Positions 55,677 to 63,652 of a stretch of 64,000 nt of DNA are shown here, piece after piece. The position numbers and the translations under genes are program-made. The stretch lies in NCBI RefSeq assembly GCF_004011505.1, contig NZ_SAUN01000001.1, positions 6,227,501 to 6,291,500 on the forward strand, read 5' to 3'. The notes beneath the pieces were generated by a model. That model was given only the letters and a program-made list of their open reading frames with translations, ran no database searches and had not been told where the DNA came from. The stretch's first letter is position 1, and each line of letters begins with the position of its first letter. The stretch is from Nonomuraea polychroma. GTDB taxonomy: Bacteria > Actinomycetota > Actinomycetes > Streptosporangiales > Streptosporangiaceae.

Positions 55677-57225
55677 GGATGAACACTCCCATCTGGGTGG
55701 GCGGGCCGACCTCGGGATCGTCGTCGCCGACCGGCTCGAAGGCGACGTGGTAGCCGTGCTCGGCGGCCACCCGGGTCGCCCAGGCGGCGAACTCGGCGCG
55801 GGTCCACTCGAAGCGGTGGTCGGGGTGGCGCAGGCCGGTCAGGAACTCGTAGCGGACGTTGTGCTCGATGTTGGGGGTGGTGACGAGCACGTGCGCGGGC
55901 TTGGCGTGGCCGAACACGACGCGTTCGAGCGCGGTCAGGCGGGGCGGGTCGACGTGCTCGATCACCTCCATGAGCACGGCGGCGTCATAGCCCTGGAGCC
56001 GCTTGTCGGTGTACGTGAGCGCGCCCTGGAACAGGGTGAGGCGGGCGCGCTTGGCGTCGGGCATGCGGTCGAGGCGCAGCTTGCGCGCGGCGATGGTGAG
56101 CGCCATCGACGAGACGTCCATGCCGGCGACCCTGGCGAACCTGGGCCTGGCCAGCAGCGCGCCGACCAGCTCGCCCTGGCCGCAGCCCAGGTCGATCACG
56201 CTGACCGCGCCGAGCTCTTCGAGCTTGGCCAGCACGGCTTCGCGTCGCCGGACGCTGAGCGACTTGCCCTTGGGCTCGCTCCCCTCGGTCCCCGCCACCT
56301 CGGCCGCGGTATCAGGCGCCCGCACGCCCTCCGCGCGCGCATCCCCACTGACCTCCGTCCCCTGTGACGTGCTGCCATGCACGCCGTCGGCGTGGGCTTC
56401 GGACAAGGCGGTGGCCAGCTCGTCGGCGGCGGTCTCCTCGGCAGGCGCCTCCTCCGCGACCGCGGGCTCCAGCTCCTCCTCCGTCTCGTCACCGAGCTCG
56501 GCCAGCCTGGCCAGCGCCGTGCGGGCGAGGGACCAGCGCCGGCCCAGGTAGCGCCGGGCGATCAGCCCGCGTTCCGGGTGCCCGCCCAGCCAGCCCTCGC
56601 CGGCCCTGATCAGCTTGTCGACCTCGTCGGGCGCGATCCAGTAGTGCTTGCCGTCGTCGAGCACGGGCAGCAGCACGTAGAGGTGGTTGAGCGCGTCGGC
56701 CAGCCGGGTCGCGCCGCGCAGCGTGAGCCCCACATAGCGCGACTCGCCCCACTCCGGGAAACCCTCGTCGAGCGGCAGCGCCTGCGCCTCGACCTCCCAC
56801 CCGAGCGGCTCGAACAACCGCCGCGCCAGGTCGGGCCCACCCCGGCAGGGCAGCGCGGGCAGCCGCAGCTCCAGGGGCAGCACCTGGCCGGGCAGCTCCG
56901 GCCGGGCCTTGCACCGCCCGGCCCGTGCGGTGCGGAACACGTCCCCCAGCGCCACGGCCAGCAGAGAGGACGCCGCGTAGGGGCGATCGTTGACGTACTG
57001 CGACAGGCTGAAGTCGGGCGAGCCCTTGCCACGCGACCTGACCAGCGCGATCGGGTCGACCTCCAGCATGAGCGCCGCCGTGCAGCGCTCATCGCCCGCC
57101 TCGGGGTAGAACACCGTGGCCGTGCCGAACGACTGGCTGAACCCCTGCACGCGTCCGGGATGCTTGTGCAGAAGAAAGCCGAGGTCGGTGGCGGGACTCG
57201 CGGTGGTCGTGATCGTCAGCAGCAC
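55660..57225 (-). CDS. hen1: 3'-terminal RNA ribose 2'-O-methyltransferase Hen1
   Basis: A 521-residue bacterial Hen1. The N-terminal ligase-activating domain (about 1-240) begins TITTTASPATDLGFLLHKHP. An acidic Ala/Glu linker (about 245-330) joins it to the methyltransferase domain, with VIDLGCGQGELVGALL (SAM motif), and the metal-binding E-V-I-E-H (in LMEVIEHVDPP) plus the later His. It methylates the 3'-terminal ribose at the break before Pnkp seals, so the repaired RNA resists the same cut. Its stop lies inside pnkp. GTG start. Confidence 0.93.
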   Translation of the reverse strand: MLLTITTTASPATDLGFLLHKHPGRVQGFSQSFGTATVFYPEAGDERCTAALMLEVDPIALVRSRGKGSPDFSLSQYVNDRPYAASSLLAVALGDVFRTARAGRCKARPELPGQVLPLELRLPALPCRGGPDLARRLFEPLGWEVEAQALPLDEGFPEWGESRYVGLTLRGATRLADALNHLYVLLPVLDDGKHYWIAPDEVDKLIRAGEGWLGGHPERGLIARRYLGRRWSLARTALARLAELGDETEEELEPAVAEEAPAEETAADELATALSEAHADGVHGSTSQGTEVSGDARAEGVRAPDTAAEVAGTEGSEPKGKSLSVRRREAVLAKLEELGAVSVIDLGCGQGELVGALLARPRFARVAGMDVSSMALTIAARKLRLDRMPDAKRARLTLFQGALTYTDKRLQGYDAAVLMEVIEHVDPPRLTALERVVFGHAKPAHVLVTTPNIEHNVRYEFLTGLRHPDHRFEWTRAEFAAWATRVAAEHGYHVAFEPVGDDDPEVGPPTQMGVFIRDQRS

Positions 57226-57279
57226 GCCCCAAGTCTGCCGTAACGCCGCGAAGCCCCGCCAATGATTACTTACAGGTGC

Positions 57280-58194
57280 TTACACGTGCGGCAGCACCTC
57301 GGCCGCGATGAGCTCCAGGTGGTCGAGGTCGCCCAGGTCCAGGATCTGCAGGTAGACCCGCTCGGCGCCCAGCTCGGCGAACTTGCCGATCTTCTCCACG
57401 ACCTCCGCCGGGGTGCCGGCCAGGCCGCCCACGCTCAAGGTGTCGGGATTCTCGCCGATGGCGGCCGCGCGCCGCTCGACCTCCGCCCGGTCGGCGCCCA
57501 CGACGGTGGTCTGGGCCACCGACAGCTTGATGGTGCGGCCGGCCGTCTCGCACGCCGCGCGTACCCGGTCGAACGCCTCGGCGGTGTCGTCAAGGGTACG
57601 GAACGGCACGTTGTACTCGTCGGCGTACGTGGCCGCCAGCCGCGGCGTGCGCTTGGCGCCGAACCCGCCGATGATCACCGGCGGCCGGGGCCGCTGCACC
57701 GGCTTCGGCAGCGCGGGCGAGTCCACGAGCCGGTAGTAGCTGCCCTCGAACGAGTAACTCTTCTCCGCGGTCCACAATCCGGTGATGATCTCCAATTGCT
57801 CCTCGAACCGCCCGAACCGCTCTCCGGTCGGCGGGAACGGGATGCCGTACGCGGAGTGCTCCCCGTCGTACCAGCCGGTGCCGAAGCCCAGCTCGGCCCG
57901 GCCGCCGCTCATCTGGTCCACCTGCGCGACGCTGATCGCCAGCGGCCCCGGCAACCGGAACGTGGCCGGCGTCACGAGCGTGCCCAACCGGATCCGCGAG
58001 GTCTCCCTGGCCAGGCCGGCGAGCGTGATCCAGGCGTCGGTCGAGCCCGGACCCGGGTCGCCGGGGCCGATGCGCTGGTAGTGGTCGGACCGGAAGAACG
58101 CGTCGAACCCAAGGCGCTCGGCGGCCTGGGCGACGGCGAGCAGGTCGTCATATGTGGCGCCCTGCTGGGGCTCGGTGAAGATCCGCAACTTCAT
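57280..58194 (-). CDS. LLM-class F420-dependent oxidoreductase
   Basis: A 304-residue TIM-barrel enzyme of the luciferase-like family. FFRSDHYQRIG near 40, RIRLGTLVTPATFR and GRAELGFGTGWYDGEH fit the F420-binding group rather than the FMN one. In actinomycetes such enzymes reduce diverse unsaturated compounds. I chose the ATG at 58194: GATAAT lies 6 bases upstream, consistent with a leaderless transcript. A frame extension to 58275 is not family-like. It stands alone. Confidence 0.85.
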   Translation of the reverse strand: MKLRIFTEPQQGATYDDLLAVAQAAERLGFDAFFRSDHYQRIGPGDPGPGSTDAWITLAGLARETSRIRLGTLVTPATFRLPGPLAISVAQVDQMSGGRAELGFGTGWYDGEHSAYGIPFPPTGERFGRFEEQLEIITGLWTAEKSYSFEGSYYRLVDSPALPKPVQRPRPPVIIGGFGAKRTPRLAATYADEYNVPFRTLDDTAEAFDRVRAACETAGRTIKLSVAQTTVVGADRAEVERRAAAIGENPDTLSVGGLAGTPAEVVEKIGKFAELGAERVYLQILDLGDLDHLELIAAEVLPHV

Positions 58195-58300
58195 GACCAC
58201 ATTATCCGCACACATCGGACGCGAACCGGAAAAGACCCGCGCCGTGGTGGGAACGCTTGCTAACGTGCACGCCAAGCACGCTAAGTAGTCATTCGATCAC

Positions 58301-59446
58301 ATGGGGTATCCTATGCCGCGGCATAAGAGGGAACCTGGCACACTCCCCCGCCCTCTTGCGGTCCTCGGCGGGCTCGCGCTCGTCGCCGCCACGGGCGTCG
58401 CGATTCGATTCCTCCCCGCGGGTGCCGCCTCCCCGCCACCTCCCGTGAGGCAGCCGCCGGTCGCGCAGCCCTCCCCCAGCGTCTCGTCCGCGGCGGTCCC
58501 GGAGCGGAAGGTCCCGTTCGTGGGCTTCGTCGACACGGCTCGCGAGCCGGACTTCGACCTGTCCGCCGAGTCCCGCCGCACCGGCGTGCGCCACTACCTG
58601 CTGGGCCACCTCGTCGCGGGCGGCGACGACGGCTGCGCCCCGAAATGGGCAGGCCCGCGGGCAACGCTCCACCCGGACGCCGACGGCGGCGATCCGCCCG
58701 CCCCCGACGCCGACCGCGGTGATCCGCCCGCCCCCGACGCCGACCGCGGTGATCCGCCCGCCCCCGACGCCGACCGCGGTGATCCGCTCGATCCCGGCGA
58801 CAACCCGGTGGCGAACAGGATCGGCCGGCTGAGGGCGCTGGGCGGTGACGCCGCTCCCACGTTCGGCGGGCCTGGCGTCGAGGAACTGGCGGTGACCTGC
58901 ACCAGGCCGGGCGGGCTCGCCGCCGCCTACCGCAGGGTGGTCGGCGCGTTCGACGCCAAGGCCGTCGACTTCGAGGTCCGCGACAGCGAGGACGGCGCCG
59001 CGGTGCTGCGCAGGGCCCGGGCCATCCGCGCCATGCAGCGCGAGCGACCGCTGCGGGTCAGCTTCACGCTCCCGCTGAGACCGTACGGGCTGAACGCCGC
59101 CGACGTGGCGATGCTGCGTACCACCCACAAGGCCGGCGCGGAGATCGGCACCGTGAACGTGCTGGCCGACATGGAGTCCCACACGGCTCCCAGCGGCCGC
59201 CTGCGCCGGCTGGCGGCGGCCGTCCAGCTGGCCAAGGACCAGATCGCCCAGGCCCAGGACCTGCCGGACCGCGGGCAGGCGTGGCGGCGCATCGCCCTGA
59301 CCCCGGTGCTGGCGGGCAAGGGCGATCTGAGCGAGCTCGACGCCCGCACGCTCGCGGGCTACGCCGCCCGTCACGGGCTGGCCTGGCTGTCGCTACGCGG
59401 CGTGCCGCCGTCACCTGATGTGGCGCGGATTCTGCGAGGCCCCTGA
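58301..59446 (+). CDS. GH18-like secreted protein, catalytic Glu missing
   Basis: A 381-residue exported protein. A signal or anchor helix (about 17-40) is followed by a Pro-rich linker. The remainder follows the pattern of small actinobacterial GH18 chitinase-like barrels: PFVGFVDTAR, GGDAAPTFGGPGVEELAVTC, LRVSFTLPLRPYGL and VNVLADMES. The catalytic motif D-F-D-I-E is here D-F-E-V-R, with Arg at the acid position, and the family's M-x-M-D-Y is L-A-D-M-E. It is therefore probably not a chitinase. A ten-residue repeat PDADRGDPPA is inserted (four copies). An ATG at 58313 is an alternative start. Confidence 0.65.
   Translation: MGYPMPRHKREPGTLPRPLAVLGGLALVAATGVAIRFLPAGAASPPPPVRQPPVAQPSPSVSSAAVPERKVPFVGFVDTAREPDFDLSAESRRTGVRHYLLGHLVAGGDDGCAPKWAGPRATLHPDADGGDPPAPDADRGDPPAPDADRGDPPAPDADRGDPLDPGDNPVANRIGRLRALGGDAAPTFGGPGVEELAVTCTRPGGLAAAYRRVVGAFDAKAVDFEVRDSEDGAAVLRRARAIRAMQRERPLRVSFTLPLRPYGLNAADVAMLRTTHKAGAEIGTVNVLADMESHTAPSGRLRRLAAAVQLAKDQIAQAQDLPDRGQAWRRIALTPVLAGKGDLSELDARTLAGYAARHGLAWLSLRGVPPSPDVARILRGP
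58673..58792 (+). repeat. Four 30-base coding repeats
   Basis: Four units of 30 bases encode PDADRGDPPA within the GH18-like gene; the middle copies are identical in sequence and the outer ones differ slightly. They insert 40 residues in the loop after the second strand. Near-identity at DNA level points to recent expansion or slippage. Confidence 0.85.
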
Positions 59447-59495
59447 CTATAGGATTCTGGGCACCAGGAGGCTTCTGTCAGTGGGGGGAGGGGCG

Positions 59496-60611
59496 ATGGC
59501 GGCCCGGCCGGACACGGCACGGAAGATCCTGATCTACTGGATGGACGGGATGGTGGTGTTCGTCGCCATCCTCTCCATCGTGTTCACCCTCGCGGCGGTG
59601 GCGGAGGGCACGGTCCCCCCATGGGCCGCGGCCGTTGCCATCGGGTGCACGTTCGGCTTCTACGGACTCTTCCCGTTCCTCCTCAGAGACGCCTTCGACT
59701 CCCGGCCGCGTCCCACGGTGAAGCTGCTGCTCGCGGCGGTGTTCGCGGCGGCGAACCTGGCGATCCTGCCGCTGGCCGGGGACGCCGCGAGCGCGTGGAT
59801 GCAGGCGGAAGGGCTGTGGCTGGCGGCGGCCGCGCTCTACCTGCGGCCGTGGACGACGGCCGGGCTCACGGTGGCCGTGGTGACCACCGTCGCCGGATAC
59901 ACCGTCCTGACGACCGGGCAGGCGTGGCAGGGCGTCCTGCTCGGCAGTGCGGTCAGCTCCGTCACGATGGTCGTGACCATGCTGTTGTGGCGCTGGCTCT
60001 GGTGGGTGATCAGGGACGCGTACAACAGCCGGGAGGCCAAGGCGCGGCTGGCGGTGGCCGAGGAGCGGCTGCGGTTCGCACGGGACCTGCACGACCTGCT
60101 CGGGCACAGTCTTTCGGTGATCACGCTGAAGAGCGAGCTGGCCGCCAAGCTGGCGACCAAGGACACCGGCCGGGCCGCGGCCGAGATGGCCGAGGTCCGC
60201 GCGCTGGCCGTGGAGTCGCTGGCCGAGGTGCAGCAGGCGGTGCACGGCTATCAGGCACTCGACCTGGAGGAGGAGCTCGCCGGCGTGCGGGCGGCGCTGG
60301 AGGCGGCAGGCGCCCGCTGCGACATCGTGGCCAGGGCGGAGGACCTGTCGCCGGCCGCCAAGGCGCTGCTGGCGTGGGCGGTCCGCGAAGGCGGCACGAA
60401 CGTGCTCAAGCACAGCAAGGCCACGCGCTGCGCGATCACCATCCACGGAGGCGTGCTCGAGATGCTCAACGACGGCGTGCACGGGGAGCCGGCGCCGCCC
60501 GGCAACGGGCTGCGCGGCCTGTCGGAGCGGCTGGCCACGGCCGGCGGCTCCTTCTCCGCCGCACCCACCCCGGCGGGCGAATTCCTGCTGCGTGCGGCGG
60601 TGCCGGCGTGA
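59496..60611 (+). CDS. Sensor histidine kinase, HisKA_3 type
   Basis: A 371-residue membrane kinase of the NarL/DesK class. Five or six hydrophobic helices fill the first 170 residues with no large external sensor. The dimerisation domain is RDLHDLLGHSLSVI with the phospho-accepting His199, and the ATPase domain ends in the N box VREGGTNVLKHSKA and the GNGLRGLSERL segment. The ATG at 59496 has GGGGGAGG upstream. Its stop overlaps the next kinase gene by one base. It should phosphorylate the response regulator at 61740. Confidence 0.9.
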   Translation: MAARPDTARKILIYWMDGMVVFVAILSIVFTLAAVAEGTVPPWAAAVAIGCTFGFYGLFPFLLRDAFDSRPRPTVKLLLAAVFAAANLAILPLAGDAASAWMQAEGLWLAAAALYLRPWTTAGLTVAVVTTVAGYTVLTTGQAWQGVLLGSAVSSVTMVVTMLLWRWLWWVIRDAYNSREAKARLAVAEERLRFARDLHDLLGHSLSVITLKSELAAKLATKDTGRAAAEMAEVRALAVESLAEVQQAVHGYQALDLEEELAGVRAALEAAGARCDIVARAEDLSPAAKALLAWAVREGGTNVLKHSKATRCAITIHGGVLEMLNDGVHGEPAPPGNGLRGLSERLATAGGSFSAAPTPAGEFLLRAAVPA

Positions 60612-61723
60612 TGCGGGAGTTGCTCGGCAGGGTCCGGAGAGCCTCCAAGCTGGACAAGGTCCGCTGGCTGATCCTCGGCTCGACCAACATCATCCTGCTG
60701 TTGCCGTTCTTCGGCTTCGTGGAGCTGTTCATCGGGTGGCAGGGGGGGAGACTGCCGTGGCCGCTCGGGGTGGGCGCCGCCGTCCTGCTGCTGGTCTTCA
60801 TCGTGCTCAGCACGCGCCCGATCGCGATCGCGGTCAGGGGCGGAAAGCGGCCGACCGCGATCCTCACGGTCACCGGGGTGATCGTCGCACTTCTGTCCGT
60901 CTTCCCGCTCATCTGGATCATCCCGATCTGGCTGGCGTTGCTGGCGGCGTTCGCGCGCAAGCGCACCGTCATCGCCCTGTCCGTCGCCTCGATCGTGGTC
61001 GTCCACGTCTACGTCACCCTGGTCGAAGGCTTCATCGTCCCCCTGCTGCTGATGCAGACGCTGTTCACCGTGATCAGCGTCGGCGCGGTGTGGGCCAACC
61101 TGCGGCTCTGGCAACTGGCCAAGGAAGCGCACGAGGGGCAGGAGGCGCTGTCCAGGCTGGCGGTCTCCGAAGAGCGGCTGCGCTTCGCCCGCGACCTCAA
61201 CGACCTGCTCGGGCAGAGCCTCACCGACGTCGCGTCCCGGGCCGCGCACGCCGAGCAGGCGCTGCGCGCCGATCCCGCGGCGGCCGCGGCCGAGATGTTC
61301 GAGGTACGCGACCTGTCCAGGCAGTCGTTACGCGAGGTGCGCACCGCCGTACAGAACTACCGGGCCCTCGATCTGGACGAGGTGCTCGCGAGCGTGCGGG
61401 CGGTGCTGGAGGCGGCGGACGTGCGGTGCACCGTACGCGCCGACACGGCCGCGCTGACGCCCGAGTCCCGCACGCTCCTGGCCACGGTCGTCCGCGAGGG
61501 CGCGACCAACGTGCTCAAGCACAGCCGGGCCGAACGCTGCACGATCACGATCGAGGACGGCGTGCTGGAAATGTCCAACGACGGGGTGAGCGGCCCGGTG
61601 GGCGAGCACGCCCCCAACGGACTGGGGGGGCTGGCCGAGCGCGTGCGCGCGGCAGGCGGCACCCTGCGGGCCGAGCCCACGCGCGAGGGCCGCTACCTGC
61701 TGCGGGCGGCGGTGCCCGCATGA
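60611..61723 (+). CDS. Histidine-kinase-like protein lacking the phospho-accepting His
   Basis: A 370-residue paralogue of the preceding kinase, with the same layout of membrane helices (about 20-170) and the same C-terminal ATPase domain with VREGATNVLKHSRA and NGLGGLAERV. In the dimerisation motif, however, the His is replaced: RDLNDLLGQSLTDV, with Asn197 where the partner has His199 and Gln where it has His later in the motif. It cannot autophosphorylate by the usual route. It may act as a heterodimer partner or a modulator of the first kinase. It is co-translated (overlapping stop/start) and is followed closely by the response regulator. Confidence 0.88.
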   Translation: MRELLGRVRRASKLDKVRWLILGSTNIILLLPFFGFVELFIGWQGGRLPWPLGVGAAVLLLVFIVLSTRPIAIAVRGGKRPTAILTVTGVIVALLSVFPLIWIIPIWLALLAAFARKRTVIALSVASIVVVHVYVTLVEGFIVPLLLMQTLFTVISVGAVWANLRLWQLAKEAHEGQEALSRLAVSEERLRFARDLNDLLGQSLTDVASRAAHAEQALRADPAAAAAEMFEVRDLSRQSLREVRTAVQNYRALDLDEVLASVRAVLEAADVRCTVRADTAALTPESRTLLATVVREGATNVLKHSRAERCTITIEDGVLEMSNDGVSGPVGEHAPNGLGGLAERVRAAGGTLRAEPTREGRYLLRAAVPA

Positions 61724-61739
61724 CTCTCCGGGAGCTCTC

Positions 61740-62339
61740 ATGACCATCCGCGTGCTGCTCGCCGACGACGAGCATCTCATCCGCGGCGCCATCGCGGCCC
61801 TGCTGGACCTCGAGGACGGCATCGAGGTCGTGGCCCAGGTGGGCCGGGGCGACGAGGTGCTCGCGGCCGTGGCCGAGCACCGGCCCGATGTGGCCGTGCT
61901 CGACATCGAGATGCCGGGCATGGACGGCCTGAGCGCGGCCGAGCGCATCAGCGCCAAGTGCAAGATCGTCATCCTGACCAGCCTGGGCCGGCCCGGCTAC
62001 CTGCGCAGGGCCATGGCGGCGGGCGTGAGCGGGTTCCTCGGCAAGGATGCCTCGGCCGAGGAGCTGGCCATGGCGATCCGCAAGGTGCACAGCGGCGGCC
62101 GCTACCTGGACGCGGAGCTGGCCGCGGCGGCGATGGCGGCCGGGGACAGCCCGCTGACCGAGCGGGAGCGCGATGCGCTGCGACTGGCCGGAGACGGGGC
62201 GACGATCTCGCGGATCGCCGGCGAGCTGCACCTGACCGAGGGCACCGTACGCAATTACCTGTCGAGCGCCATGACCAAGCTCAACGCTCAGAACCGCCTG
62301 GAGGCGATCCGCACCGCCCAGCGCATGGGCTGGCTCTGA
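61740..62339 (+). CDS. NarL/LuxR-type response regulator
   Basis: A 199-residue two-domain regulator. The receiver domain has the acidic pair D9-D10, the phosphorylated Asp55 (in VLDIEMPGMDG), Thr80 and Lys102 (in FLGKDAS). The C-terminal LuxR-type HTH contains LTEREREALRLAGDG-like sequence and IAGELHLTEGTVRNYLSSAM. It starts 16 bases after the second kinase and is the natural partner of the His-containing kinase. DesR-like regulators of this size often control membrane-lipid or transport genes; the targets are not visible here. Confidence 0.91.
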   Translation: MTIRVLLADDEHLIRGAIAALLDLEDGIEVVAQVGRGDEVLAAVAEHRPDVAVLDIEMPGMDGLSAAERISAKCKIVILTSLGRPGYLRRAMAAGVSGFLGKDASAEELAMAIRKVHSGGRYLDAELAAAAMAAGDSPLTERERDALRLAGDGATISRIAGELHLTEGTVRNYLSSAMTKLNAQNRLEAIRTAQRMGWL

Positions 62340-62347
62340 GCTCAGGG

Positions 62348-63598
62348 CTATTTCCTGACGAGCAACCCCACACACTCCACGTGATGAGTCATCGGGAAGG
62401 CGTCGAAGGCGCGCAGGTCGGCGAGCGCATATCCGCGTTCCGCCAGCCACTTCAGATCCCGGGCGAACGTGGCCGGATCGCAGGACACGTACACGATCCG
62501 CGACGCGTCCAGCCCCGCGATGCGCTCGACCACCTCGCGCCCGAGCCCGGACCGCGGCGGGTCCACCACCACGAGGTCGGCGCGCTCGATCTGGAACCGG
62601 TCGAGCGCCTCCTCCACCCGGCCCCGCTCCACCTGCGCCTGCGGCAGGTCGCGCAGGTTGGAGCGGGCGTCGCGGACGGCCGACGCCTCGGATTCCAGGC
62701 CGAACACCGCCCCCTCGGGCCCCACCGCCTCGGCGAGCCCGGCCGCGAACAGGCCGACGCCGCAGTAGAGGTCGAGCGCCCACTCGCCCGGCTCGGGCGC
62801 CGCGTACGCCAGCACCGCGTCCAGCAGCGTCTCCGCGGCCCCCGGGTGGACCTGCCAGAAGCCGCTGCCCGCCACCCGGAACTCGCGATCGCCCGCCTGC
62901 TCGTGCAGCACCCCCGACCCGCGCCGCGGCACCGTGCGGCCTTTGCCCTGGTCGAGCAGGATCGAGGCGGGCGCCTCGAGCTCGGGGACGGTGACGCTGC
63001 GGCGTGGGCGGGGCGAGACCACCACGGCCCGGTCGCCGCCGGAGGAGGCGATGACCTCGACCCCGGCCGCACCCGGCCACTCATGCGCCTCCGCCCCGAC
63101 CGCCTCCACCTCGGGGTGGGCGATCAGGCAGGCGTCCACGACCTCGATGTCGTGCGAGCGGTGCCGCCGGAACCCCAGCTCTCCGGTCGGCAGGGCGGCG
63201 AACTGCACACGCGTGCGCCAGCCGAGCCCGTCCTTGGCCCCTGGCACCTCTTCGACCACGACCTCGCGTTCGATGCCCGCCAGCCGGTGCAGCTGCTCGG
63301 CCACGACCTGGGCCTTGAGCCGCCGTTGCGCCTCCAGCGTGGCGTGCTGCCAGTCGCAGCCGCCGCAGCGGCCAGGGCCCGCGTAAGGGCAGGGCGGGAC
63401 CACGCGGTCGGGCGAAGGTTCGAGGATCTCCACGGCGTCGGCACGCAGGAACCGGGTGGTCTCCTCGGTGACGTCGGCGATGACCCGTTCGCCGGGCAGT
63501 GCGTGCCGCACGAACACCACGCGCCCTTCATGGCGTGCCACACACCAGCCGCCGTGCGCGACCGGACCGACCGTCAGCTCGAGAGATACCTGTTCCAC
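62348..63598 (-). CDS. TrmA/RumA-type RNA uridine C5-methyltransferase
   Basis: A 416-residue RNA methyltransferase. A TRAM-like domain (1-60) is followed by the cysteines of a 4Fe-4S cluster, C70, C78 and C81 (in CPYAGPGRCGGC), with a fourth in VDACLIAH. The SAM domain includes ALDLYCGVGLFAAGLA, VVVDPPRSGLG and the catalytic Cys in YVSCDPATFARDL. It probably makes 5-methyluridine in rRNA or tRNA. It converges on the response regulator gene with 8 bases between stops. Confidence 0.92.
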   Translation of the reverse strand: MEQVSLELTVGPVAHGGWCVARHEGRVVFVRHALPGERVIADVTEETTRFLRADAVEILEPSPDRVVPPCPYAGPGRCGGCDWQHATLEAQRRLKAQVVAEQLHRLAGIEREVVVEEVPGAKDGLGWRTRVQFAALPTGELGFRRHRSHDIEVVDACLIAHPEVEAVGAEAHEWPGAAGVEVIASSGGDRAVVVSPRPRRSVTVPELEAPASILLDQGKGRTVPRRGSGVLHEQAGDREFRVAGSGFWQVHPGAAETLLDAVLAYAAPEPGEWALDLYCGVGLFAAGLAEAVGPEGAVFGLESEASAVRDARSNLRDLPQAQVERGRVEEALDRFQIERADLVVVDPPRSGLGREVVERIAGLDASRIVYVSCDPATFARDLKWLAERGYALADLRAFDAFPMTHHVECVGLLVRK

Positions 63599-63652
63599 AC
63601 CGCCAGCCTATGCCCACCACCTGCCCAAATTGATCCACTACTGTAGGTGGTC

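Noticed and set aside
53145..55682. An 845-codon plus-strand frame opposite Pnkp
   Set aside because: Antisense shadow of the RNA-repair enzyme, which has all its catalytic motifs.
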